This document shows positions 7,465 to 15,374 of a stretch of DNA of 16,561 bases, in pieces. The stretch's first letter is position 1. The number at the start of each line of letters is the position of its first letter. The DNA comes from Desulfovibrio sp. OttesenSCG-928-G15 (GTDB lineage Bacteria; Desulfobacterota; Desulfovibrionia; Desulfovibrionales; Desulfovibrionaceae). The translations under genes and the position numbers were made by a program. The notes under the pieces are model-generated. The model did no database searches, was not told where the DNA came from, and saw only the letters and a list, made by a program, of their open reading frames with translations. The DNA is taken from NCBI GenBank assembly GCA_030266525.1, contig JAJDIC010000049.1, forward strand, positions 1 to 16,561, given 5' to 3'.

Positions 7465-7562
7465 GAATTTTTTTGTTCGGGAACTGTCTGGGTACTTGAC
7501 CGGTTTTTCCCCTTCCCCTCTTTTTTCCCTTTGCACATTTTGTTTGGAGCCAATTTTTTAGC

Positions 7563-9386
7563 ATGAGTGACACCACAAACAAGCCCGACACCGTCCAGAA
7601 CAGCGCTCAACCTGATTCAGGCCGTGAAAAGGGCGCGTCCCGGCGCGCCCAAAGCCCTACAGGCCGCCCCGCCAGGCGCCCCCTTCACAAAGATGGACCT
7701 CCCCGGGGCGAAAGCGCCAGGGGCGGCGGGCCGAAAGGCGCGGCAGCAGCCCTTGTCGAGCTTGACAAGGACATCATGAAGCTGCTTGTCAGACGGGCAA
7801 CGCTTGTTTCGCGCATCCGCGAAGGCAGAGACCACGCCTCTTCCCCGGCAGCCATACAGGCGGAAAAAGCCGTCCGTCTGGCCTGGGAGGAAGGCGCCGT
7901 CAACTTCAGCCGCGACCCGCGCTTTATCCGCCAGCTTTTCATGCTTCTGCAAGATGTGAAAATGCTCTCCAAGGATGAAGCCAAAGGACGCAGCATATTC
8001 ACCCTTGCCCCGCCAAGGCAGAGCATTTCCGGCAGCGTTACAGGGCCTTCCGCCACCCGCACGGCCCAGATGCGCGTTGTGCTTTCCGCAGCGCTCGGCC
8101 GCCCGCTTACCCTTGAAAACATCCTTGTGCCTTCGGCCCTTTCCGATACTGTCAAGGCCTGTTCCCAGGCAGGGGCGCAGCTTGAAATCACCACGGGCAG
8201 TTCCGGCTTTGGCAATGTAAGCGTAAAGTCCGGTTCTTCCATGAGTTTTTCGTCAAAAACCCTCTTTGCCGGGGACGATGTCTTTTCGCTGTATATGTTT
8301 GCCTTCCTGGCAGCCGGGGCTACCGGAAGCTGCCGCTTCAACGGCGGCGCAAGGCTGAAAGCGGAAGATCTCGCCCCGCTTCGGGCTACGCTTCCCTTGC
8401 TTGGGGCGCGCCTTGCCCACATCATACCGCGCTCAACCGGCCTGCCCGCCATGGTGGAAAGCTCCGGCGACATTCCCGAATCCTTTGAGGTTCCGGAAAA
8501 CCTGCCCTATGAGGCGGTTTGCGCCCTGTTGCTGGCCCCGCTGGTGTGGAACAGGCCGTTTACAATGAACATGGCCGCCCTGCCCGCGGCCATTGCCTCT
8601 GCGGCCCTTGCCAAAGTACGGCCCCTGCACCGCGATGTCGGCGCGGAAGTTGATACAAAAGGCCCGGAAATAGTCTTCACGCCCGGGCCGCTGGACATAC
8701 CGGCCCACCCGACCCTGCCGCTTGATCCCGTGCTTTCGGCCTATCTTCTGGCTCTGCCCGCCTTTGCGGGCGGCTCGCTTCTGCTCAAAGGCTCCTGGCC
8801 CGGGCACATGCCGGAAGCGCGTGAAGTGGAACAGCTTCTCGCCTGGGGCGGGGTAACCTTGAGTTGCGAGGAAGGAATCATCCTGGCAGAGGCAAGCGCG
8901 GTTCCTTTCAGCCTGCCCCTGCAAACCTATGACCTTTTCAGTTCGCTCGGCCCGCTTTACCTCGCCTTTGCGGCAAAATACCACAAACTCAAGGGCAAGC
9001 TGCACATCCCCATTGCCGACGCCCTGTTCCCGCAAAACGGGGCAGACGCCGTACTGACCGGCGAAATGCTCTCGCGGCTGGGTCTTGTGTGGGATGAAGG
9101 CGGGCTTCGGGTGGAATCTTCGCCCAAGCAGGAAACCCAGACAATCAAGCCGCACCTGCCGCCCTGGTCCTGCCCGGACGGTTTCTGGGGCATGGCCTTT
9201 GCCCTTCTTGCCTACATGAAGCCCAGACTGGAGCTTGCCAACCCGGCCACAATATCCGAGGTAATGCCCTCTTTCTGGAGCATTTACAACAGCTTGCCCG
9301 AACCGCGCGACCCGGCCCAGGCCAAAAGCCCCCAGGAGGACAAGAATGACCCGGCCCCTTCAAGAAGAAGAATCATTGCCGACTGA
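7563..9386 (+). CDS. Chorismate-mutase-like / EPSP-synthase-like fusion, probable pseudoenzyme
   Basis: 607 residues in three parts. Residues 1-60 are basic and Gly/Pro/Arg-rich, likely disordered. Residues about 62-140 resemble an AroQ-type chorismate mutase (LDKDIMKLLVRRATLVSRI, then DPRFIRQLFMLLQDV). Residues about 150-590 resemble EPSP synthase (AroA) in length and segment order. By eye against E. coli AroA, the PGSKSxSNR motif reads SATRTAQMR (Lys22 to Arg, Arg27 kept), NAGTAMR becomes DDVFSLY, RMKERP becomes RLKAED, SSQ becomes PYE, DHRMAM becomes DGFWGM, and Lys411 is Glu. In the mutase part Arg11 and Gln88 equivalents also seem lost, while Arg28 is kept. Shikimate-pathway catalysis is therefore doubtful; a binding, scaffold or regulatory role is possible. 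ATG 7563 has only GGAG 13 bases upstream; ATG 7777 would delete the mutase start. Many databases would probably name it aroA. Confidence 0.65.
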   Translation: MSDTTNKPDTVQNSAQPDSGREKGASRRAQSPTGRPARRPLHKDGPPRGESARGGGPKGAAAALVELDKDIMKLLVRRATLVSRIREGRDHASSPAAIQAEKAVRLAWEEGAVNFSRDPRFIRQLFMLLQDVKMLSKDEAKGRSIFTLAPPRQSISGSVTGPSATRTAQMRVVLSAALGRPLTLENILVPSALSDTVKACSQAGAQLEITTGSSGFGNVSVKSGSSMSFSSKTLFAGDDVFSLYMFAFLAAGATGSCRFNGGARLKAEDLAPLRATLPLLGARLAHIIPRSTGLPAMVESSGDIPESFEVPENLPYEAVCALLLAPLVWNRPFTMNMAALPAAIASAALAKVRPLHRDVGAEVDTKGPEIVFTPGPLDIPAHPTLPLDPVLSAYLLALPAFAGGSLLLKGSWPGHMPEAREVEQLLAWGGVTLSCEEGIILAEASAVPFSLPLQTYDLFSSLGPLYLAFAAKYHKLKGKLHIPIADALFPQNGADAVLTGEMLSRLGLVWDEGGLRVESSPKQETQTIKPHLPPWSCPDGFWGMAFALLAYMKPRLELANPATISEVMPSFWSIYNSLPEPRDPAQAKSPQEDKNDPAPSRRRIIAD

Positions 9387-9597
9387 CGAGCCCGGCCTTA
9401 CCGGGTGCATCGCCTCTGCGGAAGCCGAGATGGCCGAAATGCAGACGCAGATAAAAAACCTTATGGCCGAAGAAGATCCCGGCCGGGGCATTGTCCATGC
9501 CTCGGCCATTCATGATACAAAGCAGCGATATATGATGTTACGCTACAAGCGTGACTTTTGTGCTGCCCGGCTTGCCAGAATCAGGCAAGGGTTCTGA
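9346..9597 (+). CDS. Small conserved-looking coiled-coil protein of unknown function
   Basis: 83 residues, not recognised as any family. It overlaps the end of the preceding gene by 41 bases in another frame. The reading is supported by an excellent AGGAGG six bases before ATG 9346, in coding sequence where such a site need not occur. Residues 20-45 (Ala/Glu/Met/Gln-rich, heptad-like) suggest a coiled coil, with a second, basic helix near 58-81 (TKQRYMMLRYKRDFCAARLA). No signal peptide, membrane segment or metal motif is seen. Likely co-translated with the EPSP-synthase-like protein and perhaps a partner of it, an inference from overlap only. Confidence 0.7.
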   Translation: MTRPLQEEESLPTDEPGLTGCIASAEAEMAEMQTQIKNLMAEEDPGRGIVHASAIHDTKQRYMMLRYKRDFCAARLARIRQGF

Positions 9598-9626
9598 TTG
9601 CCTTACAGCCTCTCTTGAGGTATAAA
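9598..9626 (+). promoter_or_regulatory. Candidate sigma-70-type promoter of the acyl-CoA ligase gene
   Basis: TTGCCT (4 of 6 matches to TTGACA), a 17-base spacer, then TATAAA (5 of 6 matches to TATAAT), starting right after the stop of the small coiled-coil gene. Transcription would start near 9633, about 55 bases before ATG 9688. It marks the start of a separate transcription unit. Confidence 0.5.
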
Positions 9627-9687
9627 TTTCTAGATAAATCATTATCAGCCCTTTACACTTTTGCGGATCATACACGGTACACCCCAT

Positions 9688-11724
9688 ATGGACGAACGCA
9701 ACGACATTCCCAAAGACTCCGAAACGAAACAGACTGAAGCCTTCAATACGCAGACAGATGGCAAGGCGGATGCCGGGCAGTGCGGTCAGGACAATACCGC
9801 CCGGGACGACCTTGGCAGCGCTACACTACAAGACGCCGCTTCCCGCGAAGCCGACCCGATCTGGCTCAGGAACTATGAAGAAACCGTTCCACACAGCATG
9901 AACTACCCTGAAACAGCCGCCTTTCACTGGCTGGACGAATCTGCCGACAAATTCCCCAAAAGCCTTGCCATCAGCTACCACAACACGGATATCACCTACG
10001 CGGGCCTGCGCAAAAGCGCGGAAATATTCGCAGCCAACCTGCGCAAGCAGGGTGTGCAACCCGGCGACCGGGTAGGCATTATGCTGCCCAACCTCCCCCA
10101 AAGCATTATCGCCTTCTGGGGGGTGCTCAAGGCCGGGGCCGTGGTTACCATGTTCAACCCGCTCTATATGGAAAAAGAGCTGCGCCACCAGGTAAGCGAC
10201 GCGGATATCCGCTGCATGATAACCCACGACGCCTGCTGGCCCAAGTTTGCCAAACTGCGGGACTCTATCGGCATCGAGCGCTATTTCGTGACAACGGTGA
10301 CCGAGGGCTTTTCCTTTCCGCTCAATATAATGGAACGTTTCAAGGCCAGCCGGTCCAAGCAGGCAATTTCCGTGCCTTTTGACGGCAGGCAAGTGCTCCC
10401 CTTTTCTACCCTGCTCAAAGGCAAGGAGCGCTTGTCACACCCGGTTGAAAACCCGCGTGAAACCCTTGCCCTGCTGCAATATACCGGGGGCACCACCGGC
10501 CTTTCCAAAGGGGCCATGCTCTCCCACTACAATGTGACGTCCAACGCTTGCCAGATGGGCGAATACATCGGCTTCATGCACAAGGAAGAGCAAACCTTCA
10601 TTGGCGTGCTGCCCTTTTTTCACGTATACGGGCTGAACACCTCCATCGTGCTGCCCACCTATTTCCACTCCCGCGTGGTTCCCATTACCCGTTTTGTGCC
10701 GCTTGAACTTTTGCAGACCATGAAAAAATACAACGCCACCGCCCTTCCCGGCGCTCCGGCCATGTATATTTCGCTGTTACAGCAAAAAACCAAGGGCAAG
10801 TTCTCGCTTGATTCCCTGAAAATATGCATTTCCGGTTCCGCGCCCATGCCGGTGGAAATGATGCGGCTGTTTGAAAAGGAATTCAACACGCGGATCATGG
10901 AAGGCTACGGTCTTTCCGAAGCCTGCCCGATTACCCACATGACGCCCGCCCGCGGCATGCGCAAGGTTGGCTCCATCGGCCTGCCCCTGCCCGACACCGA
11001 AGCGCGCATTGTGGACATGGAGCTAGGCATTGTGCCCCTTGCCCCCGGAAAGCTGGGGGAGCTGGTAATCAAAGGCCCGCAGGTCATGTCCGGCTACTGG
11101 AACAAGCCGGATGAAACAGCCGGAACCCTGCGCAACGGCTGGCTCTACACGGGCGACATTGCCACCATGGATGAAGACGGCTTCTTCACTATTGTGGACC
11201 GCAAAAAAGATATGATCATCGTTGCCGGATACAATGTTTCGCCCCGCGAGATCGATGAGGTGCTGTACGAGCACCCGAAAGTTCGTGAAGCGGTCAGCGT
11301 GGGCGTGCCCCACCACTCCCGAGGCGAGGTTATCAAGGCCTATATCGTGCTCAAGGAAGGCGAAACCAGCGACCGGGCGGAAATTGTGGCCTGGTGCCGC
11401 GAAAGACTGGCCAACTACAAGGTTCCGCGCATGGTGGAATTTCGTGACGAGTTGCCCAAAACCCTGGTTGGCAAAATTTTGCGCCGGGTGCTGCGAGCCG
11501 AGGAAGAAGCCAAACAAAAACAGCGTAGCAAAGAAGAACTGGTCGATGACGCCGACAACGGCTGCGAGCACGACTGCGAGCATGGCTGTGGGCACGGCGA
11601 CCTCGGCAAAATGGATCAGATAGACCAGATAAACCAGATGGATCAAGCCGCGCAGTCCGGGCAAAGAGAAAAAGACGGACCTGACGGAAACGACACCGGA
11701 CAACAAGATCCTGCGCAACAATAA
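9688..11724 (+). CDS. fadD: Long-chain fatty-acid-CoA ligase (FadD-like) with extended hydrophilic termini
   Basis: Activates fatty acids to acyl-CoA through an acyl-adenylate intermediate. The core (about residues 55-610) is a complete ANL-superfamily enzyme: FadD-like start WLRNYEETVP, P-loop YTGGTTGLSKGAMLSH near 265, acyl-adenylate motif MEGYGLSEACP near 405, YTGD near 487, hinge DRKKDMIIVAGYNVSPRE, and catalytic lysine segment PKTLVGKILRR near 593. Unusual are about 55 hydrophilic N-terminal residues and a tail of about 70 residues with a Cys/His cluster (CEHDCEHGCGHG, near 624-636) followed by DQI repeats. ATG 9688 gives 678 residues; TTG 9661 is in frame, and neither has a good SD, so the start is uncertain. 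The STAS gene begins 51 bases after the stop. Core function is secure, physiological substrate unknown. Confidence 0.9.
   Translation: MDERNDIPKDSETKQTEAFNTQTDGKADAGQCGQDNTARDDLGSATLQDAASREADPIWLRNYEETVPHSMNYPETAAFHWLDESADKFPKSLAISYHNTDITYAGLRKSAEIFAANLRKQGVQPGDRVGIMLPNLPQSIIAFWGVLKAGAVVTMFNPLYMEKELRHQVSDADIRCMITHDACWPKFAKLRDSIGIERYFVTTVTEGFSFPLNIMERFKASRSKQAISVPFDGRQVLPFSTLLKGKERLSHPVENPRETLALLQYTGGTTGLSKGAMLSHYNVTSNACQMGEYIGFMHKEEQTFIGVLPFFHVYGLNTSIVLPTYFHSRVVPITRFVPLELLQTMKKYNATALPGAPAMYISLLQQKTKGKFSLDSLKICISGSAPMPVEMMRLFEKEFNTRIMEGYGLSEACPITHMTPARGMRKVGSIGLPLPDTEARIVDMELGIVPLAPGKLGELVIKGPQVMSGYWNKPDETAGTLRNGWLYTGDIATMDEDGFFTIVDRKKDMIIVAGYNVSPREIDEVLYEHPKVREAVSVGVPHHSRGEVIKAYIVLKEGETSDRAEIVAWCRERLANYKVPRMVEFRDELPKTLVGKILRRVLRAEEEAKQKQRSKEELVDDADNGCEHDCEHGCGHGDLGKMDQIDQINQMDQAAQSGQREKDGPDGNDTGQQDPAQQ
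11614..11649 (+). repeat. Four 9-base tandem repeats in the acyl-CoA ligase tail
   Basis: GATCAGATA, GACCAGATA, AACCAGATG and GATCAAGCC follow in phase with the frame, encoding DQI-DQI-NQM-DQA. Slippage-prone repeats of this kind often vary in number between strains. Confidence 0.7.
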
Positions 11725-11775
11725 CCCGGGGTACTGAAAACCAGTCACAGCGGTGCCGGACCTGAAGGATTTTTT

Positions 11776-12219
11776 ATGGCAACATTCGACACCTGCCTGA
11801 ACCATGAAATTGATCAGGATCTGTTTTCGGTTCTGCAAGTGGAAGAAGCAGGGACCGGCGAAACACCGCGCTTCCCCTGCTGCCCCCTGCGGGCCTATAG
11901 CATGGAACGGCACACCGTGTATGGCCGCTTCACCGGGCAAATAGGCCTTGCCCGATCTGCCGAATTTCTGGAAGCCATGTACGACTTGAGTACCGGGCAG
12001 GCCATGCGGGTTATTCTGGATTTTTCCGACATGCAGCTTTCCAAAAGCGCCGCGGGTGAGCTTGTTTCCTTTGCCGCCAATATGTTTGGTCGTAACAAGC
12101 GCCTGTATCTGTATAAAATATCACCACAAATCAATAAACTGCTTAACGAGCTGACCCTGCGCGGGTTCTTCACTACCATTGAAACCGAGGATGACATCAT
12201 TGCCATTTGTGAAGGCTAG
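11776..12219 (+). CDS. STAS-domain protein (anti-sigma-factor-antagonist-like)
   Basis: 147 residues. The C-terminal 100 fit a STAS domain: VILDFSDMQLSKSAAGELV (79-97) matches the beta-strand and helix that in SpoIIAA carry the DSSG phosphorylation motif. Then come a hydrophobic strand (LYLYKIS) and SPQINKLLNELTLRGFF, corresponding to the usual xxxVxxLLxxTGLxxxF. The DSSG site reads KSAAG (Ser91), so the canonical regulatory serine may be replaced by Ala92. The N-terminal 40 residues are not recognised and contain a Cys pair (35-36). No membrane segment, so it is not a sulfate transporter STAS tail. GAAGGA 6 bases before ATG gives a firm start. The partner kinase or target is not visible here. 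Confidence 0.75.
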   Translation: MATFDTCLNHEIDQDLFSVLQVEEAGTGETPRFPCCPLRAYSMERHTVYGRFTGQIGLARSAEFLEAMYDLSTGQAMRVILDFSDMQLSKSAAGELVSFAANMFGRNKRLYLYKISPQINKLLNELTLRGFFTTIETEDDIIAICEG

Positions 12220-12378
12220 AGCATTGTCTTCGTCCGTTTGGTCCGGGCTACGTCCTTTCCAGACAAAATACTTCCAAGTTTCCCCAGTTCCAGCGGTACA
12301 CGTCCGTCAGTAAATTGTATTGTTTCATGCTCCGGCAACGCCAGGCAGCGATAAACAGCTCCCGGTACAGGAACCTCC

Positions 12379-13557
12379 ATGTATTATTTGCACCATTATT
12401 TCAGTCCGGATTTCAGCCATACAAACCTGACGCCCACGGCAGACGGCAGTTTGCAGGCAGACATGCGCTATCTCGGCTATGTGCAAAACGTTGTGGAAGG
12501 CCAGGTGCTGGCGGAACTCATCGATCTTGCGCGCTTTCCGGAAATCAAACGCGACCCCCGGTTCATCTACCAGGACAGACATCTGCCCATTGGTCCCAAC
12601 TGCAAGGTCCACCCCGACAACCCGGACAAAATTATCGCGGCTACAAACGGTTATGTGTTTTATCACAACGGCCTAATATCCATTAAAAGAATGCTCAACG
12701 TGCGCAGCAATGTGGGCTTTCAGACCGGAAATATCTTTTTTGTAGGCGATGTGGCGGTTCACGGCGACATCCAGACCGATTTTTCCCTGATGGCCTCGAA
12801 TGTGCTGGTAAAAGGGCATATTGAAAGCGCCAGGGTGAAGGCGGCGCATGATATTGTCTGCCTTTCCGGGGTCAAGGGCAGCAACCCCAGCATTTTGAAA
12901 GACGAACCCACGGGCGAGGCCGATACGGAAACGGCCTTTATTCCCAGCACGCTCATCGAAGCGGGCGGGAACATACGCCTGCCCTTTTGCGAGCATGTGC
13001 AAATACGGGCCAGGGGCAATGTGATCATAGACGGCTCCTGCCTGCACAGCACAATCTATGTGTCAGGCAATCTGGTGGTGAAAGGACGGCTCCAGGGCGG
13101 CACGGTGTATGCCAACGGCCTGGTATATGTGGAAGACAGGCTGGGAAGCGACTACAACGTACCCACCCGGCTGATGCTCGGCTATGACCCCTTCGACTAC
13201 CTTGCCTTGCAAAAACTGGAAAGCCAGATAGCCTATCTGAAAGAGCGGGTGGCTTTTTTCCAGAGAATGGCCGAGCGCAACGAGGTAATGTTGCAGGAAT
13301 ACTCCCCCCGCCTGGAATTCATGAAGCTCAAGCTCAAGGTGGCCCTTTGCAGGCACGGCCTTTTGTGGCGCAAATTTTCTCTGGATGAAGTGCACGCCCC
13401 CCACTGCCGCATTGTTGTTCCCGGCATGGTCATGCCAGGTTGCGAAATAGCCATTGGCAGAGCATATGAAAGAACCATGGACCGGGACTATAATGTCACC
13501 TACACCCTCGGGGAAGACGAAATTCGGTGCAGCCCCAATAAACCGCCAAAGACATGA
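12379..13557 (+). CDS. FapA/DUF342-type polymerising beta-helix protein
   Basis: 392 residues matching the DUF342 (FapA) family: an N-terminal domain, then a run of short beta-strand repeats rich in Gly and Val (ISIKRMLNVRSNVGF..., GDVAVHGDIQTDF, NVLVKGHIESARVKAAHDIV, GNVIIDGSC, GNLVVKGRLQGG), characteristic of a right-handed beta-helix. A helical coiled coil follows at about 274-322 and a C-terminal beta segment ends the protein. In Vibrio, FapA affects polar flagellum placement and signalling, so a role in cell-surface or flagellar organisation is plausible but inferred. ATG 12379 has AGGA 7 bases upstream. It is 159 bases after the STAS gene, a gap in which nothing clear is seen, and its TGA overlaps the next ATG (ATGA), so it is co-translated with the glycosyltransferase. 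Confidence 0.75.
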   Translation: MYYLHHYFSPDFSHTNLTPTADGSLQADMRYLGYVQNVVEGQVLAELIDLARFPEIKRDPRFIYQDRHLPIGPNCKVHPDNPDKIIAATNGYVFYHNGLISIKRMLNVRSNVGFQTGNIFFVGDVAVHGDIQTDFSLMASNVLVKGHIESARVKAAHDIVCLSGVKGSNPSILKDEPTGEADTETAFIPSTLIEAGGNIRLPFCEHVQIRARGNVIIDGSCLHSTIYVSGNLVVKGRLQGGTVYANGLVYVEDRLGSDYNVPTRLMLGYDPFDYLALQKLESQIAYLKERVAFFQRMAERNEVMLQEYSPRLEFMKLKLKVALCRHGLLWRKFSLDEVHAPHCRIVVPGMVMPGCEIAIGRAYERTMDRDYNVTYTLGEDEIRCSPNKPPKT

Positions 13558-15374
13558 GCACGAAAAACGCCTCCCCTTCCGCCAAAGCGCTATACGAAAA
13601 CAACAGGCTGGCAGATATTTTTGTTGTTCGTAATGGCCGTGAAATGCGCATGCTCGGCCCAGCGGGCGCACAAAGAGAACTCAGCTTTCTGCCCGATGAA
13701 GAAGCGCTCTTTGGCCTGTCTCTTCCGGACAGCCCTGCCGCTACGGAAACGCATACCGCAGGGGACGCGGCAGCAAACGCCAGACAAAATCGGCTCCCGG
13801 TATGCATCGGTTCCGGAACCGGCGCGGCCCTTGATGCGCTTGCGACCATGCTGGACAGGCGCTTCGGCGCCAACAGCTGGGCTCTTGCCGTGGTAGACAA
13901 GGAAGAAGACATTCTTGCGGCCTCGGCCCTGCGCAAACGGTTTGCCGATCGCCCCGGCATGGTTTTTTTTCCGTCAAAACCCGGCCCGGGTACCGCGCAA
14001 GGCACCCTGGACGCCGTAATCAAGGAACTGACGCTCTGGCAGGCGGAACAAGGCGGCCTGGCCATGACGCCCCTGATCAATCCCTTTTATCTGCGCATTG
14101 ACAGAGACTTTTACAACGGGGTGAAAACCGCCTGTGAAGCGAGCGCAAGAACCGATTTTTGGGAAAAAACGCGGTATCCCCGCTTTACCGGAAAAGAACC
14201 GCGCATCCTGCTTTTGACCAGCAAATACTTCCTGATGGGCGAAATTATCGCCGCCTGCAAACGGCTTGGTATTCCCACCTATCTGCTGCAAGTGCCGGAA
14301 GACGGCATCGGCTGTACGGACTTCATTGAAGCGCTGCTTACTTCCGTGCTTGAGTTCAAGCCCGATTTTCTGTTTACCATCAACCACCTCGGGGTGGACA
14401 TGGAGGGAATCCTGTCCGGCCTCCTGGAAAAGCTGCGCCTGCCGCTTGCTTCCTGGTTTGTGGACAACCCGCACCTTATCCTCTACCACTACAACAATCT
14501 GGTCAGCCCCTGGACCGCCATTTTTACCTGGGATACGGACAACCTTTCTTCGGTCAGCGCAGACGGCTTTGAGCATGTTTGCTACCTGCCGCTGGGGGTG
14601 GACGCCCACCGCTTTGTCCCGCTTGGCCCTGATCATGATTTCCCCGGCCTGCCCGAAGAGTGGAACAGGAACATTTCCTTTGTGGGCAACTCCATGGTGG
14701 AAAAAGTTCTTGAAAACCGGAAAAGATTCCCTTTCCCCCCTGCCCTGCTGGATGATTTCAAGGGCATAGCCGCCGATTTTTCCGACAGCGAGGAGCGTTC
14801 ATCCAGGGCATTCCTGCAAAAGCACCCGGATCTGTACGCCGCATTTAGCGCCCTGCCCGATGCTGAAATCCGCCTGACCTATGAGACCATGCTTACCTGG
14901 GAAGCCACGCTGCAATACCGACTCTCCTGTGTACAGGGGATCATGGGGCTTTCCCCCCTGATGGTGGGCGACAAGGGCTGGAAAACGCTGCTGCACGGCG
15001 ACTGGCACTACCATTCCGAGTTGAATTACTACGACGACCTGCCCCGGTTTTACCCCTGCTCGCGCATCAACTTCAACTGTACCAGCAAACAAATGAAGGG
15101 CGCAGTCAACCAGCGGGTATTTGACGTTCCGGCCACCGGCTCGTTTATTCTTACCGACTACCGCGAACAGATTGAAAACCTGTTTGAGCCGGAAAAAGAA
15201 GTTGTGCTCTACCGTACGCCGGAAGAAGCCGGAGCCCTGGCCGCCGAGTATCTGGCCGACCCGAAACGGCGCAAGGCCGTGATCAAGGCTGCCCGCAAGC
15301 GCATTCTCGCGGAGCATACTTATGAGCACCGGATACGCACTCTGATTGCCAAAATGAAGGAATTTTACGGATGA
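13554..15374 (+). CDS. CgeB/DUF3880-family glycosyltransferase
   Basis: 606 residues. The middle (about 216-345) matches DUF3880: ILLLTSKYFLMGEII, PDFLFTINHLGVDMEGI, LASWFVDNPHLIL. The C-terminal part (about 495-600) matches the CgeB-type GT domain (INFNCTSKQMKGAVNQRVFD, then a segment near 530 with SFILTDYREQIENLF). The N-terminal 200 residues include LPVCIGSGTGAALDAL, reminiscent of the dinucleotide-fold start of motility accessory factors. Proteins of this type occur near flagellar and surface-glycan genes, so it probably transfers sugar to a surface protein or glycan; substrate unknown. Its ATG overlaps the preceding stop (ATGA) and its own TGA overlaps the next ATG, giving three coupled genes. 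Confidence 0.85.
   Translation: MSTKNASPSAKALYENNRLADIFVVRNGREMRMLGPAGAQRELSFLPDEEALFGLSLPDSPAATETHTAGDAAANARQNRLPVCIGSGTGAALDALATMLDRRFGANSWALAVVDKEEDILAASALRKRFADRPGMVFFPSKPGPGTAQGTLDAVIKELTLWQAEQGGLAMTPLINPFYLRIDRDFYNGVKTACEASARTDFWEKTRYPRFTGKEPRILLLTSKYFLMGEIIAACKRLGIPTYLLQVPEDGIGCTDFIEALLTSVLEFKPDFLFTINHLGVDMEGILSGLLEKLRLPLASWFVDNPHLILYHYNNLVSPWTAIFTWDTDNLSSVSADGFEHVCYLPLGVDAHRFVPLGPDHDFPGLPEEWNRNISFVGNSMVEKVLENRKRFPFPPALLDDFKGIAADFSDSEERSSRAFLQKHPDLYAAFSALPDAEIRLTYETMLTWEATLQYRLSCVQGIMGLSPLMVGDKGWKTLLHGDWHYHSELNYYDDLPRFYPCSRINFNCTSKQMKGAVNQRVFDVPATGSFILTDYREQIENLFEPEKEVVLYRTPEEAGALAAEYLADPKRRKAVIKAARKRILAEHTYEHRIRTLIAKMKEFYG

Larger units (their letters stand above)
7214..7562. other. 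Divergent intergenic region between aprB and the EPSP-synthase-like gene
   Basis: 349 bases holding the control signals of both directions. Minus strand: a TTGACA-containing promoter at 7372-7399 and a leader of about 150 bases to aprB. Plus strand: a 24-codon frame with a strong SD (7393-7464), then pyrimidine- and T-rich sequence (7491-7536) before the downstream gene. No clear sigma-70 promoter was found for the plus-strand gene. Confidence 0.6.

Noticed and set aside
4490..7561. Open plus-strand frame of 1023 codons covering aprA, aprB and the intergenic region
   Set aside because: Antisense to the clearly recognisable AprA and AprB. Composition is typical of a reverse frame of GC-rich genes (His, Val, Gly, Phe-rich, no motifs), with no SD at its start.
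8433..9155. Open minus-strand frame of 240 codons
   Set aside because: Antisense to the EPSP-synthase-like domain, basic and motif-free as expected of a shadow frame.
9571..9589. CTTGCC/GGCAAG hairpin at the end of the small coiled-coil gene
   Set aside because: Six base pairs only, inside coding sequence, and not followed by a T-tract, so not called as a terminator.
11023..11940. Open minus-strand frame of 305 codons
   Set aside because: Antisense to the acyl-CoA ligase core and the STAS gene; no motif and no SD.
12220..12378. Gap between the STAS and FapA-like genes, examined for a riboswitch or promoter
   Set aside because: No c-di-GMP riboswitch core, no good -35/-10 pair and no stable hairpin could be recognised.
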